A model generated the notes under the pieces. That model did no database searches. It was not told where the DNA came from and saw only the letters and a program-made list of their open reading frames with translations. A stretch of 64,000 nucleotides of DNA from Prevotella sp. E13-27 (GTDB lineage: Bacteria; Bacteroidota; Bacteroidia; Bacteroidales; Bacteroidaceae): assembly GCF_023217965.1 (NCBI RefSeq), contig NZ_JALPSC010000001.1, positions 682,001 through 746,000 of the forward strand, in the 5' to 3' direction. Below, in pieces: positions 18,304 to 28,647 of the stretch (position 1 is its first letter; the number at the start of each line of letters is the position of its first letter). Both the position numbers and the translations under genes were made by a program.

Positions 18304-19869
18304 CTATTCCAGAAGTTCGAGCGCCTTCTTCACCAACTCACTTTCATCATTAACGATGCTGTAGTATTCAGTCATGTCCCAAAGATCACGGGCAATAAGC
18401 GCCTTCATCTGTAGCTTTAGCTCAGGAAGAGTCTTTGCGAGCTCTTCAGCATCCTTCGGCTTGATATTCTGCTTCTCACCCTCTTTCAAGACAGTATCAA
18501 TATATGACTGCGGTATCTCGAAATCTCTCTTGAACAGCGCGAAGTCCTTGTACTGCTTTAACAGACTCTTGCGGTTTTTGTCCATATAGCGCAAGTTCTG
18601 ATTGATAAGGACACTCTTTGCTGCCAACTCACGATGGAACTTTGTATAGCGAGTTGTGTCGAGAGGTATGAAATGGTCGGGCATGATACCACCGCCACCA
18701 TATACCGTACGATGTTTCTTCAGAGTATAATAACGCAGAGAGTCTGAGAAATGTATGGAGTCCTTGTTAGTAAGCTCTCCATGCTTCAAGCGGTTTGCCA
18801 CATCCATGGCATAGTCCTTCTTATTACCTTTCTCATAGGGTTTCTGTATGCATCGGCCCGACGGCGTGTAGTAATGAGCTATAGTAAGACGAATCATCGA
18901 ACCGTCAGGAAGGTCAAGAGGACGCTGCACGAGTCCCTTGCCGAAAGTGCGACGACCGACGACTAGGCCTCGGTCTTGATCCTGAATAGCACCTGTGACA
19001 ATCTCAGCCGCAGAAGCCGTATATTCATCTACCAAGACTACCACACGTCCCTCAGTAAACATACCAGTAGATGTGGCATTATAGTCACGGCGGTCCACCA
19101 TGCGCCCGCGCGTATATACAATAAGGTCTCCACGATGCAGAAATTCCGATGCAATGTCAGCTGCAGCCTGGAGATAGCCACCGCCATTGCCCTGAAGATC
19201 CAGTATAAGGTCCTTCATACCCTTTGACTTCAGTTCCGTCATGGCATCAACGAACTCCTGATATGTCGTAGCGCCGAAATTGCCTATGCGGATGAGTCCC
19301 ACCTGAGGGCGCACCAAATAGACTGCATCAATGGACTTAACAGGTATCTTGTCACGAACAACATTGAAGAACAGTGTGTCCTTTATTCCCTGGCGCACAA
19401 CTTTAAGATGAGCAATGGTACCCTTCTTACCACGCAGACGACGCATAATCTCTTCACGCGACATCTTCACGCCAGCTATTGCAGTATCATTGACCCCCAC
19501 GATACGGTCGCCAGCAAGTATTCCGACCTTCTCTGAAGGACCTTTGGTGATGGTCTGTATAACGACAAGGGTGTCCTCCATCATGTTGAACTGCACACCG
19601 ATACCCTCAAACGAACCCTGGAGCGGTTCGTTCATCGCCTTTGTCTCCTTAGGAGTGCTATAGGCACTGTGAGGGTCCAGTTTCTCAAGCATGCCACGGA
19701 TGGCGTCCTCTACAAGTTTTGTTTCGTCAACACTATCTACATAGAGGCTCCTAATGGCCATCTCGGCATAATTCAGCTTGCGCAAGTTGTCATCATTACG
19801 TTTCTGCGCATTAACAAGGGTTGTCGCCAGAAGCAACAAGAATACCGCTGACAGTATATAATTTCTCAT
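18304..19869 (-). CDS. ctpA: C-terminal processing protease, S41 family
   Basis: This 521-residue periplasmic serine protease has a signal peptide (about 1-21, ending VNA), a PDZ domain near 90-165 (GIGVQFNMMEDTLVV...GILAGDRIVGVN) and the S41 catalytic core. Ser286 in DEYTASAAEI and Lys311 in RTFGKGLVQ form the dyad with the usual 25-residue spacing. Such enzymes trim or degrade envelope proteins. It is the last gene of a minus-strand run (cytidylate-kinase-like, parE, ctpA), 16 bp after parE. Confidence 0.95.
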   Translation of the reverse strand: MRNYILSAVFLLLLATTLVNAQKRNDDNLRKLNYAEMAIRSLYVDSVDETKLVEDAIRGMLEKLDPHSAYSTPKETKAMNEPLQGSFEGIGVQFNMMEDTLVVIQTITKGPSEKVGILAGDRIVGVNDTAIAGVKMSREEIMRRLRGKKGTIAHLKVVRQGIKDTLFFNVVRDKIPVKSIDAVYLVRPQVGLIRIGNFGATTYQEFVDAMTELKSKGMKDLILDLQGNGGGYLQAAADIASEFLHRGDLIVYTRGRMVDRRDYNATSTGMFTEGRVVVLVDEYTASAAEIVTGAIQDQDRGLVVGRRTFGKGLVQRPLDLPDGSMIRLTIAHYYTPSGRCIQKPYEKGNKKDYAMDVANRLKHGELTNKDSIHFSDSLRYYTLKKHRTVYGGGGIMPDHFIPLDTTRYTKFHRELAAKSVLINQNLRYMDKNRKSLLKQYKDFALFKRDFEIPQSYIDTVLKEGEKQNIKPKDAEELAKTLPELKLQMKALIARDLWDMTEYYSIVNDESELVKKALELLE

Positions 19870-19885
19870 AATCCGATATTCCTAA

Positions 19886-21883
19886 TTATTCATAAACATC
19901 TTCCTCAGGTCTGTCTTCCTCTATAACGAGGTTATCGATAATGAAATTCTGGCGTTCCATGGTATTCTTTCCCATATAGTATTCCAGAAGCTTCTGAACC
20001 TGGTCGGTCTTGTGCAGTGTGACCTGCTCCAGTCGCATATCCTCACCGATGAAACCGGCAAACTCTTCAGGAGAAATCTCACCAAGACCTTTGAATCGGG
20101 TTATCTCTGGGTCTGGTCCTAAGTCGCTGATAGCCGCCAGGCGTTCCTCCTCATTGTAGCAATAGCGTGTTATGAAGTCAGACTTCTTACCATCGCGTGC
20201 CTTTGAGTCGGCATCGGCAATGACATCCTTGTTCTTTATCTTCGTACGACGGTTACGCACTCGGAACAATGGTGTCTGCAACACATAGACATGTCCTTTG
20301 CGGATAAGCTCAGGGAAGAACTGCAGGAAGAACGTTATGATAAGCAGTCGTATATGCATTCCATCGACATCGGCATCGGTAGCTACTATCACCTTGTTGT
20401 AGCGCAACGTGTCAAGTCCCTCTTCAATGTCGAGTGCCGCCTGTAGGAGGTTGAACTCCTCATTTTCATATACCACCTTCTTCGTAAGTCCAAAAGAGTT
20501 GAGTGGTTTTCCGCGCAAAGAGAACACAGCCTGTGTATTCACGTCGCGACTCTTTGTTATAGATCCGCTTGCAGAGTCACCCTCGGTAATAAATATCGAC
20601 GACTCTTCTTTACGGTTATCTTTCACGTCGCTGTAGTGAATACGACAGTCACGCAGTTTGCGGTTATGCAGATTGGCTTTCTTAGCACGCTCACGGGCAA
20701 GTTTCGTCACACCTGCCATGGCCTTGCGTTCCTTCTCACTCTCCTGAATCTTCTGCATCATAACCTCTGCCACATCAGGATTCTTGTGCAGGTAGTTGTC
20801 CACCTCCTGCTTTATGAAATCACCAACATACTTATTGATGCTTGGCGGTGCCGGATGATTGGCATCAACTTGTGTCGGCACTGGTGCCATGGTGAGTGAG
20901 CCGAGCTTAATCTTCGTCTGGCTCTCAAACATCGGCTCTTCCACATTGAGTGCTATAGCTGCTACGATGCCTGTACGGATGTCGCCATACTCAAAATTCT
21001 TCTGGAAGAACTCCTTTATCGTCTTTGCTATATGCTCCTTGAAAGCACTCTGATGAGTACCGCCCTGTGTGGTATGCTGACCATTCACAAATGAATAATA
21101 CTCCTCACCATATTGGTTGGCATGGGTGAACGCTATCTCAATGTCTTCGCCTTTCAAGTGGATTATCGGATAGAGAGCATCAGCGCTCATACGGTCTTTC
21201 AACAAATCCTCGAGACCATGGCGCGACAAAATGCGTCGGCCATTGTACATTATTGCAAGACCTGTATTAAGGTAAGTATAGTTACGGAGCATGTTCTCCA
21301 CTATGTCATCGTGGAAATGATAATGCAAGAAAAGAGTGCTATCAGGCTCAAAATAGATATATGTTCCGTTCTCGTCCTGCGTATCTTCTGTTTTGTCTGT
21401 CAGCAAGATGCCACGTTCAAATGTAGCGCGTCGCACTTTACCGTCGCGATACGATGCCACCTCGAAGTGCGAGCTAAGAGCGTTTACGGCTTTCACACCC
21501 ACGCCATTAAGACCTACAGATTTCTTGAACGCCTTCGAGTCATACTTACCACCAGTATTCAACACAGATACTGCTTCGATAAGTTTTCCTTGCGGGATAC
21601 CACGTCCATAGTCGCGCACACTGACACGTAACTGCTCATCGACAGAAATCTCCAAACGGTCACCAGCATGCATCTTGAACTCGTCAATAGAGTTGTCTAT
21701 CACTTCTTTAAGCAGAACATAGATACCGTCTTCTGGAAGCGAACCGTCACCCAGACGTCCGATATACATGCCTGGACGTGTACGCACGTGCTCCATGTCG
21801 GAGAGGTGACGGATATTGTCATCGGTATATTCTACTGTCTGCTGTTGCAGGTTCTCGTTGTTGGTGATAATCTCTTCTGACAT
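19886..21883 (-). CDS. parE: DNA topoisomerase IV subunit B (GyrB/ParE family)
   Basis: This ATPase subunit (665 residues from Met21883) drives strand passage in a type IIA topoisomerase. The GHKL ATP site is present (ELMI-type helix [41 protein letters not shown]), as are the TOPRIM domain with [11 protein letters not shown] and [10 protein letters not shown], and the C-terminal [10 protein letters not shown]. Its length (shorter than GyrB, without the long insertion) favours ParE. An in-frame ATG five codons earlier would overlap the upstream gene, so MSEEI is taken as the start. The ParC partner is not in the window. Confidence 0.9.
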   Translation of the reverse strand: MSEEIITNNENLQQQTVEYTDDNIRHLSDMEHVRTRPGMYIGRLGDGSLPEDGIYVLLKEVIDNSIDEFKMHAGDRLEISVDEQLRVSVRDYGRGIPQGKLIEAVSVLNTGGKYDSKAFKKSVGLNGVGVKAVNALSSHFEVASYRDGKVRRATFERGILLTDKTEDTQDENGTYIYFEPDSTLFLHYHFHDDIVENMLRNYTYLNTGLAIMYNGRRILSRHGLEDLLKDRMSADALYPIIHLKGEDIEIAFTHANQYGEEYYSFVNGQHTTQGGTHQSAFKEHIAKTIKEFFQKNFEYGDIRTGIVAAIALNVEEPMFESQTKIKLGSLTMAPVPTQVDANHPAPPSINKYVGDFIKQEVDNYLHKNPDVAEVMMQKIQESEKERKAMAGVTKLARERAKKANLHNRKLRDCRIHYSDVKDNRKEESSIFITEGDSASGSITKSRDVNTQAVFSLRGKPLNSFGLTKKVVYENEEFNLLQAALDIEEGLDTLRYNKVIVATDADVDGMHIRLLIITFFLQFFPELIRKGHVYVLQTPLFRVRNRRTKIKNKDVIADADSKARDGKKSDFITRYCYNEEERLAAISDLGPDPEITRFKGLGEISPEEFAGFIGEDMRLEQVTLHKTDQVQKLLEYYMGKNTMERQNFIIDNLVIEEDRPEEDVYE

Positions 21884-21887
21884 ATTC

Positions 21888-22532
21888 TTAGCGTTCAATA
21901 TATTTCATGATAAGTTCTACTGCATCCTCGATGGTATGATCAGCCATAGAGATGACCAGGTCATAGTTGCGTGTGTCGTAGCGCGACGTACCTGTGTATT
22001 TACGGACATAACTCTCGCGCATACGGTCCACATCATCAATAAGCTTCTGTGCTTCCTCGCGACCAATGCCTTTCTTCTCCATAAGACGGGCAATGCGCTG
22101 TTCCATCGGTGCCTGAATGAGGATATTCAAATGGTTCGGATGATCACGGAACACATAGAAGCTGCTACGGCCTGCCACCACACACGACTCACTTTCGGCA
22201 ATACCCTGCAGAATCTCCACCTCGGTCTTGAACATATAGTCTGTGGTAAGGCTATCGGCATCGTCGTTCACCATCTGGTACTTGTACTGCTGTTGTGCCA
22301 TGGCAAGGCCCAGCGCCATTGTGCGCTTCAGTTCAGCCCACCAACTATGATCCTGACCTTTACGACGCTCTATCTCTTCCGCCGTCAGATTATACTTTTT
22401 CTGCAGGCCTTGAATGACAGCCTTGCTATAGAACGGTACGCCCAGTCTGGCAGCCAACTGCTCACCGACACTGCGTCCACCACTTCCCAATTCGCGGTTA
22501 ATACTGATGATGAATTTCTCGTTTACATTCAT
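21888..22532 (-). CDS. cytidylate kinase-like family protein
   Basis: This 214-residue P-loop protein matches the cytidylate-kinase-like family found in many anaerobes. The N-terminal loop reads [18 protein letters not shown] in place of a classic Walker A, and Arg-rich segments ([24 protein letters not shown]) fit a nucleoside monophosphate kinase lid. Its substrate is not established; it is separate from the canonical Cmk. It ends 4 bp before the parE start, so the two are translationally close. Confidence 0.85.
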   Translation of the reverse strand: MNVNEKFIISINRELGSGGRSVGEQLAARLGVPFYSKAVIQGLQKKYNLTAEEIERRKGQDHSWWAELKRTMALGLAMAQQQYKYQMVNDDADSLTTDYMFKTEVEILQGIAESESCVVAGRSSFYVFRDHPNHLNILIQAPMEQRIARLMEKKGIGREEAQKLIDDVDRMRESYVRKYTGTSRYDTRNYDLVISMADHTIEDAVELIMKYIER

Positions 22533-22575
22533 GTCCGTATATGCTTGAGTTATGATTGTTTTTGTTATTCTGCTG

Positions 22576-22583
22576 CAAAGATA
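22576..22583 (-). promoter_or_regulatory. -7 element upstream of the cytidylate-kinase-like gene
   Basis: TATCTTTG on the minus strand, 43 bp upstream of the ATG, matches TAnnTTTG. The nearest TTTG is only 13 bp further up, so the -33 assignment is weak. Confidence 0.4.
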
Positions 22584-22622
22584 GTGATTTTCCTCACAAA
22601 AACGGCCGCTTTTAAGTGAAAG

Positions 22623-22654
22623 TTTGGTTGGTTAAAGAAAAAAAACTATCTTTG
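22623..22654 (+). promoter_or_regulatory. predicted ruvB promoter
   Basis: TTTG at 22623-22626 and TATCTTTG at 22647-22654 with a 20-bp spacer match the Bacteroidota consensus 35 bp upstream of ruvB. Confidence 0.65.
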
Positions 22655-22689
22655 CAGTCAGTTTTTCAAAATAATACCCGTTTGTTATA

Positions 22690-23736
22690 ATGGACGATAA
22701 CTTCGACATAAGGGAAGAGCGCTATGCCCACCAAGGCAGCAACGAGAAAGACTTCGAGAATGCCCTGCGCCCACTAAACTTCAGCGACTTCAGTGGTCAG
22801 CAGAAGGTGGTAGAGAATCTCGAGGTGTTTGTTGAGGCAGCCAAATATCGCGGCGAACCGCTTGACCACACCCTGCTCCACGGTCCTCCAGGACTGGGAA
22901 AGACCACTCTTTCAAACATCATTGCCAATGAGCTTGGCGTGGGATTTAAGATTACCAGCGGCCCCGTGCTTGACAAACCTGGCGACCTCGCAGGAATACT
23001 CACCTCGCTTGAGCCGCGCGACGTTCTCTTCATTGACGAGATACACCGTCTGTCGCCCGTGGTAGAGGAATATCTCTATTCTGCCATGGAAGACTACCGC
23101 ATAGACATAATGATAGACAAAGGTCCATCGGCCCGTTCCATACAGATAGACCTCAATCCGTTCACACTCGTTGGTGCCACCACACGAAGCGGACTGCTTA
23201 CCGCACCGCTACGTGCACGCTTCGGCATAAACATGCACTTGGAGTACTACGATCCAAAGACGCTGGCAAAGATTGTGGAGCGTTCCGCAGGTCTTCTTGG
23301 CGTGCCCATCACCGAAGACGCTGCGCTCGAGATTGCCGGACGTTCACGTGGCACGCCACGTATTGCCAACGCACTGCTGCGCCGTGTGCGAGACTTTGCT
23401 CAGGTGAAAGGCACTGGCGGCATAGATGTTAAGATTACAAGGATTGCGCTGACAGCCCTGAATATCGACAAGTTCGGTCTCGACGAGATAGACAACAAGA
23501 TTCTGCTCACCATCATCGACAAGTTCCGCGGCGGTCCTGTGGGCATCTCCACTATTGCCACTGCTATTGGCGAAGATGCCGGTACAGTGGAAGAGGTCTA
23601 TGAGCCGTTCCTCATCATGGAAGGTTTCATAAAACGCACATCACGTGGACGCATGGCAACAGAGCTGGCATACAAGCATTTCGGCAGAAATCCTTATAGC
23701 GGAAACATCATGGAGCCGAACCTCTTCGATAATTAA
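22690..23736 (+). CDS. ruvB: Holliday junction branch migration helicase RuvB
   Basis: This 348-residue AAA+ motor drives Holliday junction branch migration with RuvA. It has Walker [11 protein letters not shown], Walker [10 protein letters not shown], sensor 1 [10 protein letters not shown], the arginine finger region APLRARFG and the C-terminal winged helix ([10 protein letters not shown]...[17 protein letters not shown]). The length is canonical. It has its own promoter; the thioesterase gene follows after 70 bp. Confidence 0.98.
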   Translation: MDDNFDIREERYAHQGSNEKDFENALRPLNFSDFSGQQKVVENLEVFVEAAKYRGEPLDHTLLHGPPGLGKTTLSNIIANELGVGFKITSGPVLDKPGDLAGILTSLEPRDVLFIDEIHRLSPVVEEYLYSAMEDYRIDIMIDKGPSARSIQIDLNPFTLVGATTRSGLLTAPLRARFGINMHLEYYDPKTLAKIVERSAGLLGVPITEDAALEIAGRSRGTPRIANALLRRVRDFAQVKGTGGIDVKITRIALTALNIDKFGLDEIDNKILLTIIDKFRGGPVGISTIATAIGEDAGTVEEVYEPFLIMEGFIKRTSRGRMATELAYKHFGRNPYSGNIMEPNLFDN

Positions 23737-23806
23737 TACGGTACGACTCTGTAATACTTGCCTTAAACCGTTTTTAAACAAGCAATTCTATATTGTAACA
23801 AAATAA

Positions 23807-24211
23807 ATGCAGAACTATATTTTCGAAACAAAGATGGAGGTGCGCGACTATGAGTGCGACATCGAAGGAATAGTCAACAATGCTCAGTACGTTCACTATC
23901 TGGAGCACACTCGCCACCTCTTCCTGAAAGAATGCGGACTGAGCTTCGCCGAGATGCACGACAAAGGCGTGGATGCCGTTGTGGCACGCATGCAGCTGCA
24001 ATACAAGGTTCCTCTGCGTCCCGACGACGAGTTCTATTCACGTCTCAACCTCACAAAAGAAGGCATCAGATACGTTTTCCATCAGGACCTTTACCGCGCA
24101 AGTGACGAGCAGCTTTGTTTCAAAGGAAAGGTAGAGCTGGTATGTCTTATAAATGGTCGCCTCGGCAACAGTGAGGAATACGACAAAGCTTTTGAAAGGT
24201 TCATAAAATAG
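23807..24211 (+). CDS. acyl-CoA thioesterase, YbgC/FcbC type hot-dog fold
   Basis: This 134-residue hot-dog-fold protein fits the 4-hydroxybenzoyl-CoA thioesterase group. The catalytic stretch DYECDIEGIVNNAQYVHY (Asp/Glu near residue 19, with the usual YxEhxR segment after it) matches YbgC-like enzymes, which hydrolyse short or medium acyl-CoA or acyl-ACP. It probably acts as a tetramer in the cytoplasm. dprA starts 43 bp downstream on the same strand. Confidence 0.9.
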   Translation: MQNYIFETKMEVRDYECDIEGIVNNAQYVHYLEHTRHLFLKECGLSFAEMHDKGVDAVVARMQLQYKVPLRPDDEFYSRLNLTKEGIRYVFHQDLYRASDEQLCFKGKVELVCLINGRLGNSEEYDKAFERFIK

Positions 24212-24254
24212 TGAACATCTTTTGTTTAGTGATGACAGCAAGCACCTTACTACT

Positions 24255-25382
24255 ATGAATTTCACAGAACACCTATACTCCATTGCACTGACCCACCTCG
24301 CAGGTCTTAACCTGCAGATGGCCCCACAGTTGGTGCACGCCTTAGGTAGCGCACAGGCCGTTTATGAACACCGTAACAACATCTGTGATGCCTTACCCGA
24401 CTTCTCCCCAAAATTGGCGAACAACCTTAAAGAATGGAGCGAAGCCTTGCGGAAAGCAGAGGAAGAGATGGCTTTCACAGAACGCCACCACATAAAAGTG
24501 CTTACTATCAATGACAATGACTACCCTCAGCGCCTTGTCAATTGTCCCGACGCTCCTCTTGTGCTTTATTTCCTTGGCTCAACCGACCTTAATCCCGTCC
24601 ACACGATAAGCATCATTGGCACACGCCGCTCAACGAGCTATGGCCATGACATCATACGACATCTCATTAGCGACCTGCGACAGATGGGAGTGATGCCGTT
24701 AGTGATAAGTGGACTTGCCTACGGCATTGACGTATGCGCTCATCGTGAGTCGCTTGCCAATGGATTCGACACAGTCGGCGTGCTTGCGCATGGTCTTGAC
24801 GACCTATATCCGCCAAAACACCGAGACACAGCAAAAGAAATGATACAGCACGGTGGGCTCCTTACCGAATATATGTCGCACACACGTGTTGACAAGATAA
24901 ACTTCGTAAGACGAAACCGCATAGTAGCAGGCATGTCAGACGCCACAATTCTTGTGGAGAGTGCTGCCCATGGCGGTGGACTTATAACATGCAGCATAGC
25001 ACAGGACTACAACCGCGCAGTGTTTGCATTTCCTGGTGCTGTAGGCGCACAACACAGCGAAGGATGCAACAAACTTATACGCAACAATGGTGCCGAACTA
25101 ATAACATCGGCTGCCGACCTTATAGAGTCAATGGGATGGCAGAATGACATGCAGTTGCAACAGGCACAAGCGAAAGGTATAGAAAGACAGCTCTTCCCAG
25201 ACCTGTCTGAAGAAGAGCTGTCTATAGTAAATGTCCTCAAAGATATTGGCGACGTTCAATTGAACATTCTGTCTGTAAAGACAAACATACCCATCGGTCA
25301 ACTGTCAGCGACGCTTTTCCAAATGGAGATGAAAGGCATTGTTCGCCCTCTTGCAGGCGGCAGCTATCACCTCCTATCCTAA
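24255..25382 (+). CDS. dprA: DNA-processing protein DprA (Smf)
   Basis: This 375-residue protein loads RecA on incoming single-stranded DNA during natural transformation. The Rossmann-like core is clear: IIGTRRSTSYG, VISGLAYGIDVCAHRESL, GVLAHGLDDLYPPKHR and FVRRNRIVAGMSDATILVE. A helical SAM-like N-terminus and a winged-helix DprA C-terminal domain (ILSVKTNIPIGQLSATLFQMEMKGIV) flank it. A TTG 11 codons upstream would extend the frame, but the ATG at 24255 matches the family start. The gene is followed by a heptamer-phased repeat. Confidence 0.95.
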   Translation: MNFTEHLYSIALTHLAGLNLQMAPQLVHALGSAQAVYEHRNNICDALPDFSPKLANNLKEWSEALRKAEEEMAFTERHHIKVLTINDNDYPQRLVNCPDAPLVLYFLGSTDLNPVHTISIIGTRRSTSYGHDIIRHLISDLRQMGVMPLVISGLAYGIDVCAHRESLANGFDTVGVLAHGLDDLYPPKHRDTAKEMIQHGGLLTEYMSHTRVDKINFVRRNRIVAGMSDATILVESAAHGGGLITCSIAQDYNRAVFAFPGAVGAQHSEGCNKLIRNNGAELITSAADLIESMGWQNDMQLQQAQAKGIERQLFPDLSEEELSIVNVLKDIGDVQLNILSVKTNIPIGQLSATLFQMEMKGIVRPLAGGSYHLLS

Positions 25383-25383
25383 A

Positions 25384-25475
25384 GTCTTTCGTCTAAAGTC
25401 TGTAGTCTAAAGTCCAAGGCCTATAGTCTATAGTCTGTAGTCTATAGTCTAAGTCTAAAGTCAGAATCTATAGTC
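25384..25475. repeat. heptamer-phased repeat of TCTATAG/TCTAAAG type
   Basis: Between the dprA and rfbC stops, 7-bp units such as TCTAAAG, TCTGTAG and TCTATAG follow each other about eleven times with one or two slips. The last units run into the final codons of rfbC. The sequence is unlike the GAGGTGA family but the period is the same. Confidence 0.85.
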
Positions 25476-26021
25476 AAAAGGACTATCGAAATCTTTCAGG
25501 AGGGCATGCTTAGTGTCTTTTTCTGAAAGAATAGCTTTCTCAACAGGTATGCGCCAGTCAATGCCGAGAGAATCATCAAGGATGCTTATTCCTCCGTCAG
25601 CCTCAGGATGATAGAACTCATCACACTTATACTGGAACACAGCTATATCGCTAAGGACGGCGAAGCCATGGGCAAAACCCTTAGGGATGAAGAACTGTCG
25701 ATGATTATCTTCGGTCAGCTCTACAGCAACATGCTCACCATAGGTGGGACTACCTTTGCGTATATCAACGGCAACATCGAGCACAGCACCTTTCACACAT
25801 CTCACGAGCTTACTCTGTGTGAATGGCGGACGCTGAAAATGCAGGCCTCTCATCACGCCATAGCTCGACTTACTCTCATTGTCCTGTACGAACTCCACAT
25901 GACCTATCTTCTCATCAAACTCACGCTGTGAGAACGACTCGAAGAAATATCCTCTTGCATCTTCAAAAATACGCGGTTCGATGATATACACTCCATCGAT
26001 TTTTGTCTTTATTACTTCCAT
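25461..26021 (-). CDS. rfbC: dTDP-4-dehydrorhamnose 3,5-epimerase
   Basis: This 186-residue cupin enzyme makes dTDP-4-dehydro-L-rhamnose for surface polysaccharide. Seen motifs are PRIFEDARGYFFESF near the start, the catalytic His in MRGLHFQRPP, the lysine segment SKLVRCVKGAVLDVAVDIR, the FIPKGFAHGF strand and YKCDEFYHPEADGGI. The other rhamnose genes (rfbA, rfbB, rfbD) are not in the window. It borders the glycosyltransferase region and points toward dprA. Confidence 0.96.
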   Translation of the reverse strand: MEVIKTKIDGVYIIEPRIFEDARGYFFESFSQREFDEKIGHVEFVQDNESKSSYGVMRGLHFQRPPFTQSKLVRCVKGAVLDVAVDIRKGSPTYGEHVAVELTEDNHRQFFIPKGFAHGFAVLSDIAVFQYKCDEFYHPEADGGISILDDSLGIDWRIPVEKAILSEKDTKHALLKDFDSPFDYRF

Positions 26022-26041
26022 ATTTCTATTGTTTCTGGCGG

Positions 26042-26049
26042 CAAAATTA
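26042..26049 (-). promoter_or_regulatory. -7 element upstream of rfbC
   Basis: TAATTTTG on the minus strand, 21 bp upstream of the rfbC ATG, matches TAnnTTTG; CTTG about 20 bp further up is a weak -33 candidate. Confidence 0.35.
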
Positions 26050-26101
26050 CAAAGAAAAAGTCAACTTAACAAGTTTTTCAAAATTATTCCCACACAAACA
26101 G

Positions 26102-27283
26102 TCATTTAAACAGAAAAATCAGTATGAATAACGCAATAAGTAAAACAACAGATATCAAAGACATGAACTTAAACAGCTTTTGATACTTCTTCCTTTTCTT
26201 CTGGGCATGCAACAGTTGCTGATTTAAGCTATCGATCTCATTCTTACATCTGGCTGAATCCGTATTACATCGACTCTCTAATTCATTTTTGCTTCTGACC
26301 AATTCTTCTTTGCTTCTGATTAATTCGGCGTTTTCAGAATGATAGCAAACAACCTTTGATGCCAATGCATGTAACGTGTTGGCGTTTCCGGCAGCTTGGG
26401 CTAAAGCATCGACCCAAATCCGGCTGTCTTCTGTGGGATCGAGGCGCTGAATGGCAAAATGCAAAGCATCTTCCATCATATATTGGGGAATGATGTTTTG
26501 TGCTAAATTCTGAATAATGGGCGACACTTGGCGGGAGCTCACGAATGTTTGTAGCATTTTTAATCCTTGGAAGTAATTGAGACTTCCCCTGTATTGGTCT
26601 AAGGTTACTTCTTCCTTCGTAGACATTCCCGTTCCATACCTATAATGATATAGCCTACTGTCTAATCGAACCCAGCTATTTGAGAAGAAGAACAGATAGA
26701 AGCATGCTAAAAAATCTTCCAAGTGATTGATGCGCAACGTATCCTGATGGAGGACGGCCTTTTGGGCAACCTCTGTCTTAATGGCCTTGGTTGCAATGTT
26801 CCATGGAATCTCCTTCTTCTCATAGCAGTGCATCAGCATGTCATCAGCCCCGTCAATGCTGTCAATGCTGACATTAAACCAGCTGTTGAACCATTTAACA
26901 ACGGGTGAATCCTGGTCTGTGGCTTCTGTCACAAGCCCGTATTGGATAATATCCGCATGAGTTTTTTCTGCCAATGCCACAATTTTCTCACAAGCACTCT
27001 TTTCAAACCAGTCATCACCGTCCATGAATACAACATAGTCACCTGTAGCCATCTTGATTCCTTTCTGGCGTGTGGCATACAAACCTTGGTTCTCTTGGCT
27101 GACGATGATGATGCGAGCATCTTTTTTCCCGTATTCCTCTATGATTTGCAGACTGTTGTCTGTTGAACCGTCATTGATACAGATGATTTCAATATCATGA
27201 TAAGTCTGCTCAACAATTGAATCAAGCGCCTCCTTCAGGTATTGACTGACATTATATATTGGGATGATAACTGAAATTTTCAT
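26102..27283 (-). CDS. GT2 glycosyltransferase with C-terminal coiled coil and membrane anchor
   Basis: This 393-residue protein starts with a GT-A domain: VSVIIPIYN-like N-terminus, INDGSTDNS (nucleotide binding) and FMDGDDWFEK (the DxD metal site) within the first 110 residues. It probably adds a sugar to a lipid-linked surface glycan on the inner face of the membrane. A coiled coil of charged repeats (about 325-365) and a single hydrophobic segment (about 370-391) at the very C-terminus would tether it to the membrane. It follows the GT4 gene after 13 bp on the same strand. The acceptor and donor cannot be predicted. Confidence 0.88.
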   Translation of the reverse strand: MKISVIIPIYNVSQYLKEALDSIVEQTYHDIEIICINDGSTDNSLQIIEEYGKKDARIIIVSQENQGLYATRQKGIKMATGDYVVFMDGDDWFEKSACEKIVALAEKTHADIIQYGLVTEATDQDSPVVKWFNSWFNVSIDSIDGADDMLMHCYEKKEIPWNIATKAIKTEVAQKAVLHQDTLRINHLEDFLACFYLFFFSNSWVRLDSRLYHYRYGTGMSTKEEVTLDQYRGSLNYFQGLKMLQTFVSSRQVSPIIQNLAQNIIPQYMMEDALHFAIQRLDPTEDSRIWVDALAQAAGNANTLHALASKVVCYHSENAELIRSKEELVRSKNELESRCNTDSARCKNEIDSLNQQLLHAQKKRKKYQKLFKFMSLISVVLLIALFILIFLFK

Positions 27284-27296
27284 AATAGTATGTTCT

Positions 27297-28427
27297 TTAG
27301 TCAGAAATAAGTTCTTCTAATACTTTCCGATAACCCTCACTATTACGTGACATGGTATAGCTTTTTGCCTTTTTCACTACATTTTCCCTCATTCGGGCCA
27401 ACCATTTCGCGTCTGTCGCCATGCGATACAACTTATCAGCAAAAGCCTTACAATTATAGGAAGGGACTAATACGCCATTTTCCTTTGAGGGCGAAATAAT
27501 ATCACGTATTCCTGCCGTACAATCAAAAGCGATAGGAACGACTCCATAAGCCTGTCCTTCGGCTAAACATAGCGGCCAGCCTTCGTATTGGGATGTCAGG
27601 CATATAATAGATGCTTTTTGGTAGAAACTGACGGTATCGTTGGTAAACCCGGCAAAAACCATTCTTTCAATATGGTGCTGACATATATACTGTTCGAGAT
27701 TTTCCTTCTCAGGACCGTCACCGACAATGACAAAACGCCAGTCTGGCAGACGCTGATAAATGAGTCGCCAAATCTCAGCCATTCGCATGGGGCGTTTATC
27801 CGCTAACGATAGCCGACCCACGAATATAATAATTTTCTCTTTGTTCAAGGAGGGGACAGCTGTTGTCTCAATTCCGTTTGGAACTACTCTCAGTTTTTGT
27901 GCATTGGCCTTGGAAAGCCGCATCTTTCTGACAAGCATCTTGGCATAGTCTTCGCACAACACAACATATCTGTCGGCTGCATCAATTGTGTTGCGATAAA
28001 TGGGAAGCGTCTCCTTCATGCCATTGTGTAGCCACCTATCATACCAATGTTTCCAATTCAAAGAGAAATCTTTTGCTTCGTAGAAAGGACAGCCGTGTAG
28101 TGCATATACTATTTTACATGACGTGTTCTGTTTGATTACCTTTATGCGATAGAAATGCATGGCAACCACAACCAAGGCTGCAACATGGTTTTCTCTGATA
28201 TGCTGGCAAAGAAAATCAAGGTTTTCGTCAGTGTCCGGATCCATGGTAGGAACTATGACAACCTGGAACAGCCGTTCGTAGCCTTTAGGATACTGGTCAG
28301 TGCAGTGACGCGCCGTATAGATGATTACCTGATGTCCTGCAGCTATCAGTTCATTTGCGGTGTGCGATACGGCTGTACCTGTACCACCGGCAGGAAATTC
28401 CAATATATAGAATGCAAACGTTGCCAT
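27297..28427 (-). CDS. GT4-family glycosyltransferase
   Basis: This 376-residue GT-B enzyme has an N-terminal acceptor domain (FPAGGTGTAVSHTANEL) and a C-terminal donor domain with IIFVGRLSLADKRP, FVIVGDGPEKENL and the ExE-type motif TSQYEGWPLCLAEGQAYG. It belongs to the retaining GT4 family common in capsule and LPS clusters. It is the first gene of a two-gene minus-strand unit with the GT2 gene. The reading frame looks A/T-richer than the housekeeping genes to its left, which fits variable surface-glycan DNA. Confidence 0.9.
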   Translation of the reverse strand: MATFAFYILEFPAGGTGTAVSHTANELIAAGHQVIIYTARHCTDQYPKGYERLFQVVIVPTMDPDTDENLDFLCQHIRENHVAALVVVAMHFYRIKVIKQNTSCKIVYALHGCPFYEAKDFSLNWKHWYDRWLHNGMKETLPIYRNTIDAADRYVVLCEDYAKMLVRKMRLSKANAQKLRVVPNGIETTAVPSLNKEKIIIFVGRLSLADKRPMRMAEIWRLIYQRLPDWRFVIVGDGPEKENLEQYICQHHIERMVFAGFTNDTVSFYQKASIICLTSQYEGWPLCLAEGQAYGVVPIAFDCTAGIRDIISPSKENGVLVPSYNCKAFADKLYRMATDAKWLARMRENVVKKAKSYTMSRNSEGYRKVLEELISD

Positions 28428-28449
28428 CGGCGTATGTGATAATTTTTTG

Positions 28450-28481
28450 CAAAAGTACGAAAAAACGACATAAAAGCCAAA
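28450..28481 (-). promoter_or_regulatory. predicted promoter of the GT4-GT2 pair
   Basis: On the minus strand TTTG (28478-28481) and TACTTTTG (28450-28457) are 20 bp apart, a full match to the consensus, with the start codon 22 bp downstream. Confidence 0.6.
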
Positions 28482-28601
28482 TAATAGTTTCTTTTTCTAT
28501 CCTAATTAGCCATATACCAGAGTGACAGAGACTGAATATTAATATTTTTTAAAAACAACTCTGTATTTGTGCTTTTCCGATGGCGATAAAATATTTTTTT
28601 T

Positions 28602-28609
28602 TAACTTTG
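28602..28609 (+). promoter_or_regulatory. -7 element upstream of a GT2 gene
   Basis: TAACTTTG matches TAnnTTTG, 38 bp before the ATG at 28648. No TTTG lies at the normal distance. Confidence 0.4.
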
Positions 28610-28647
28610 CTCCCTTAATTTGCAAGGACATCTTCTTTGAGAGAAAA

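Noticed and set aside
21816..22619. 267-codon plus-strand frame opposite the cytidylate-kinase-like gene
   Set aside because: It covers a conserved minus-strand gene and runs across its promoter. Its residues match no family I know.
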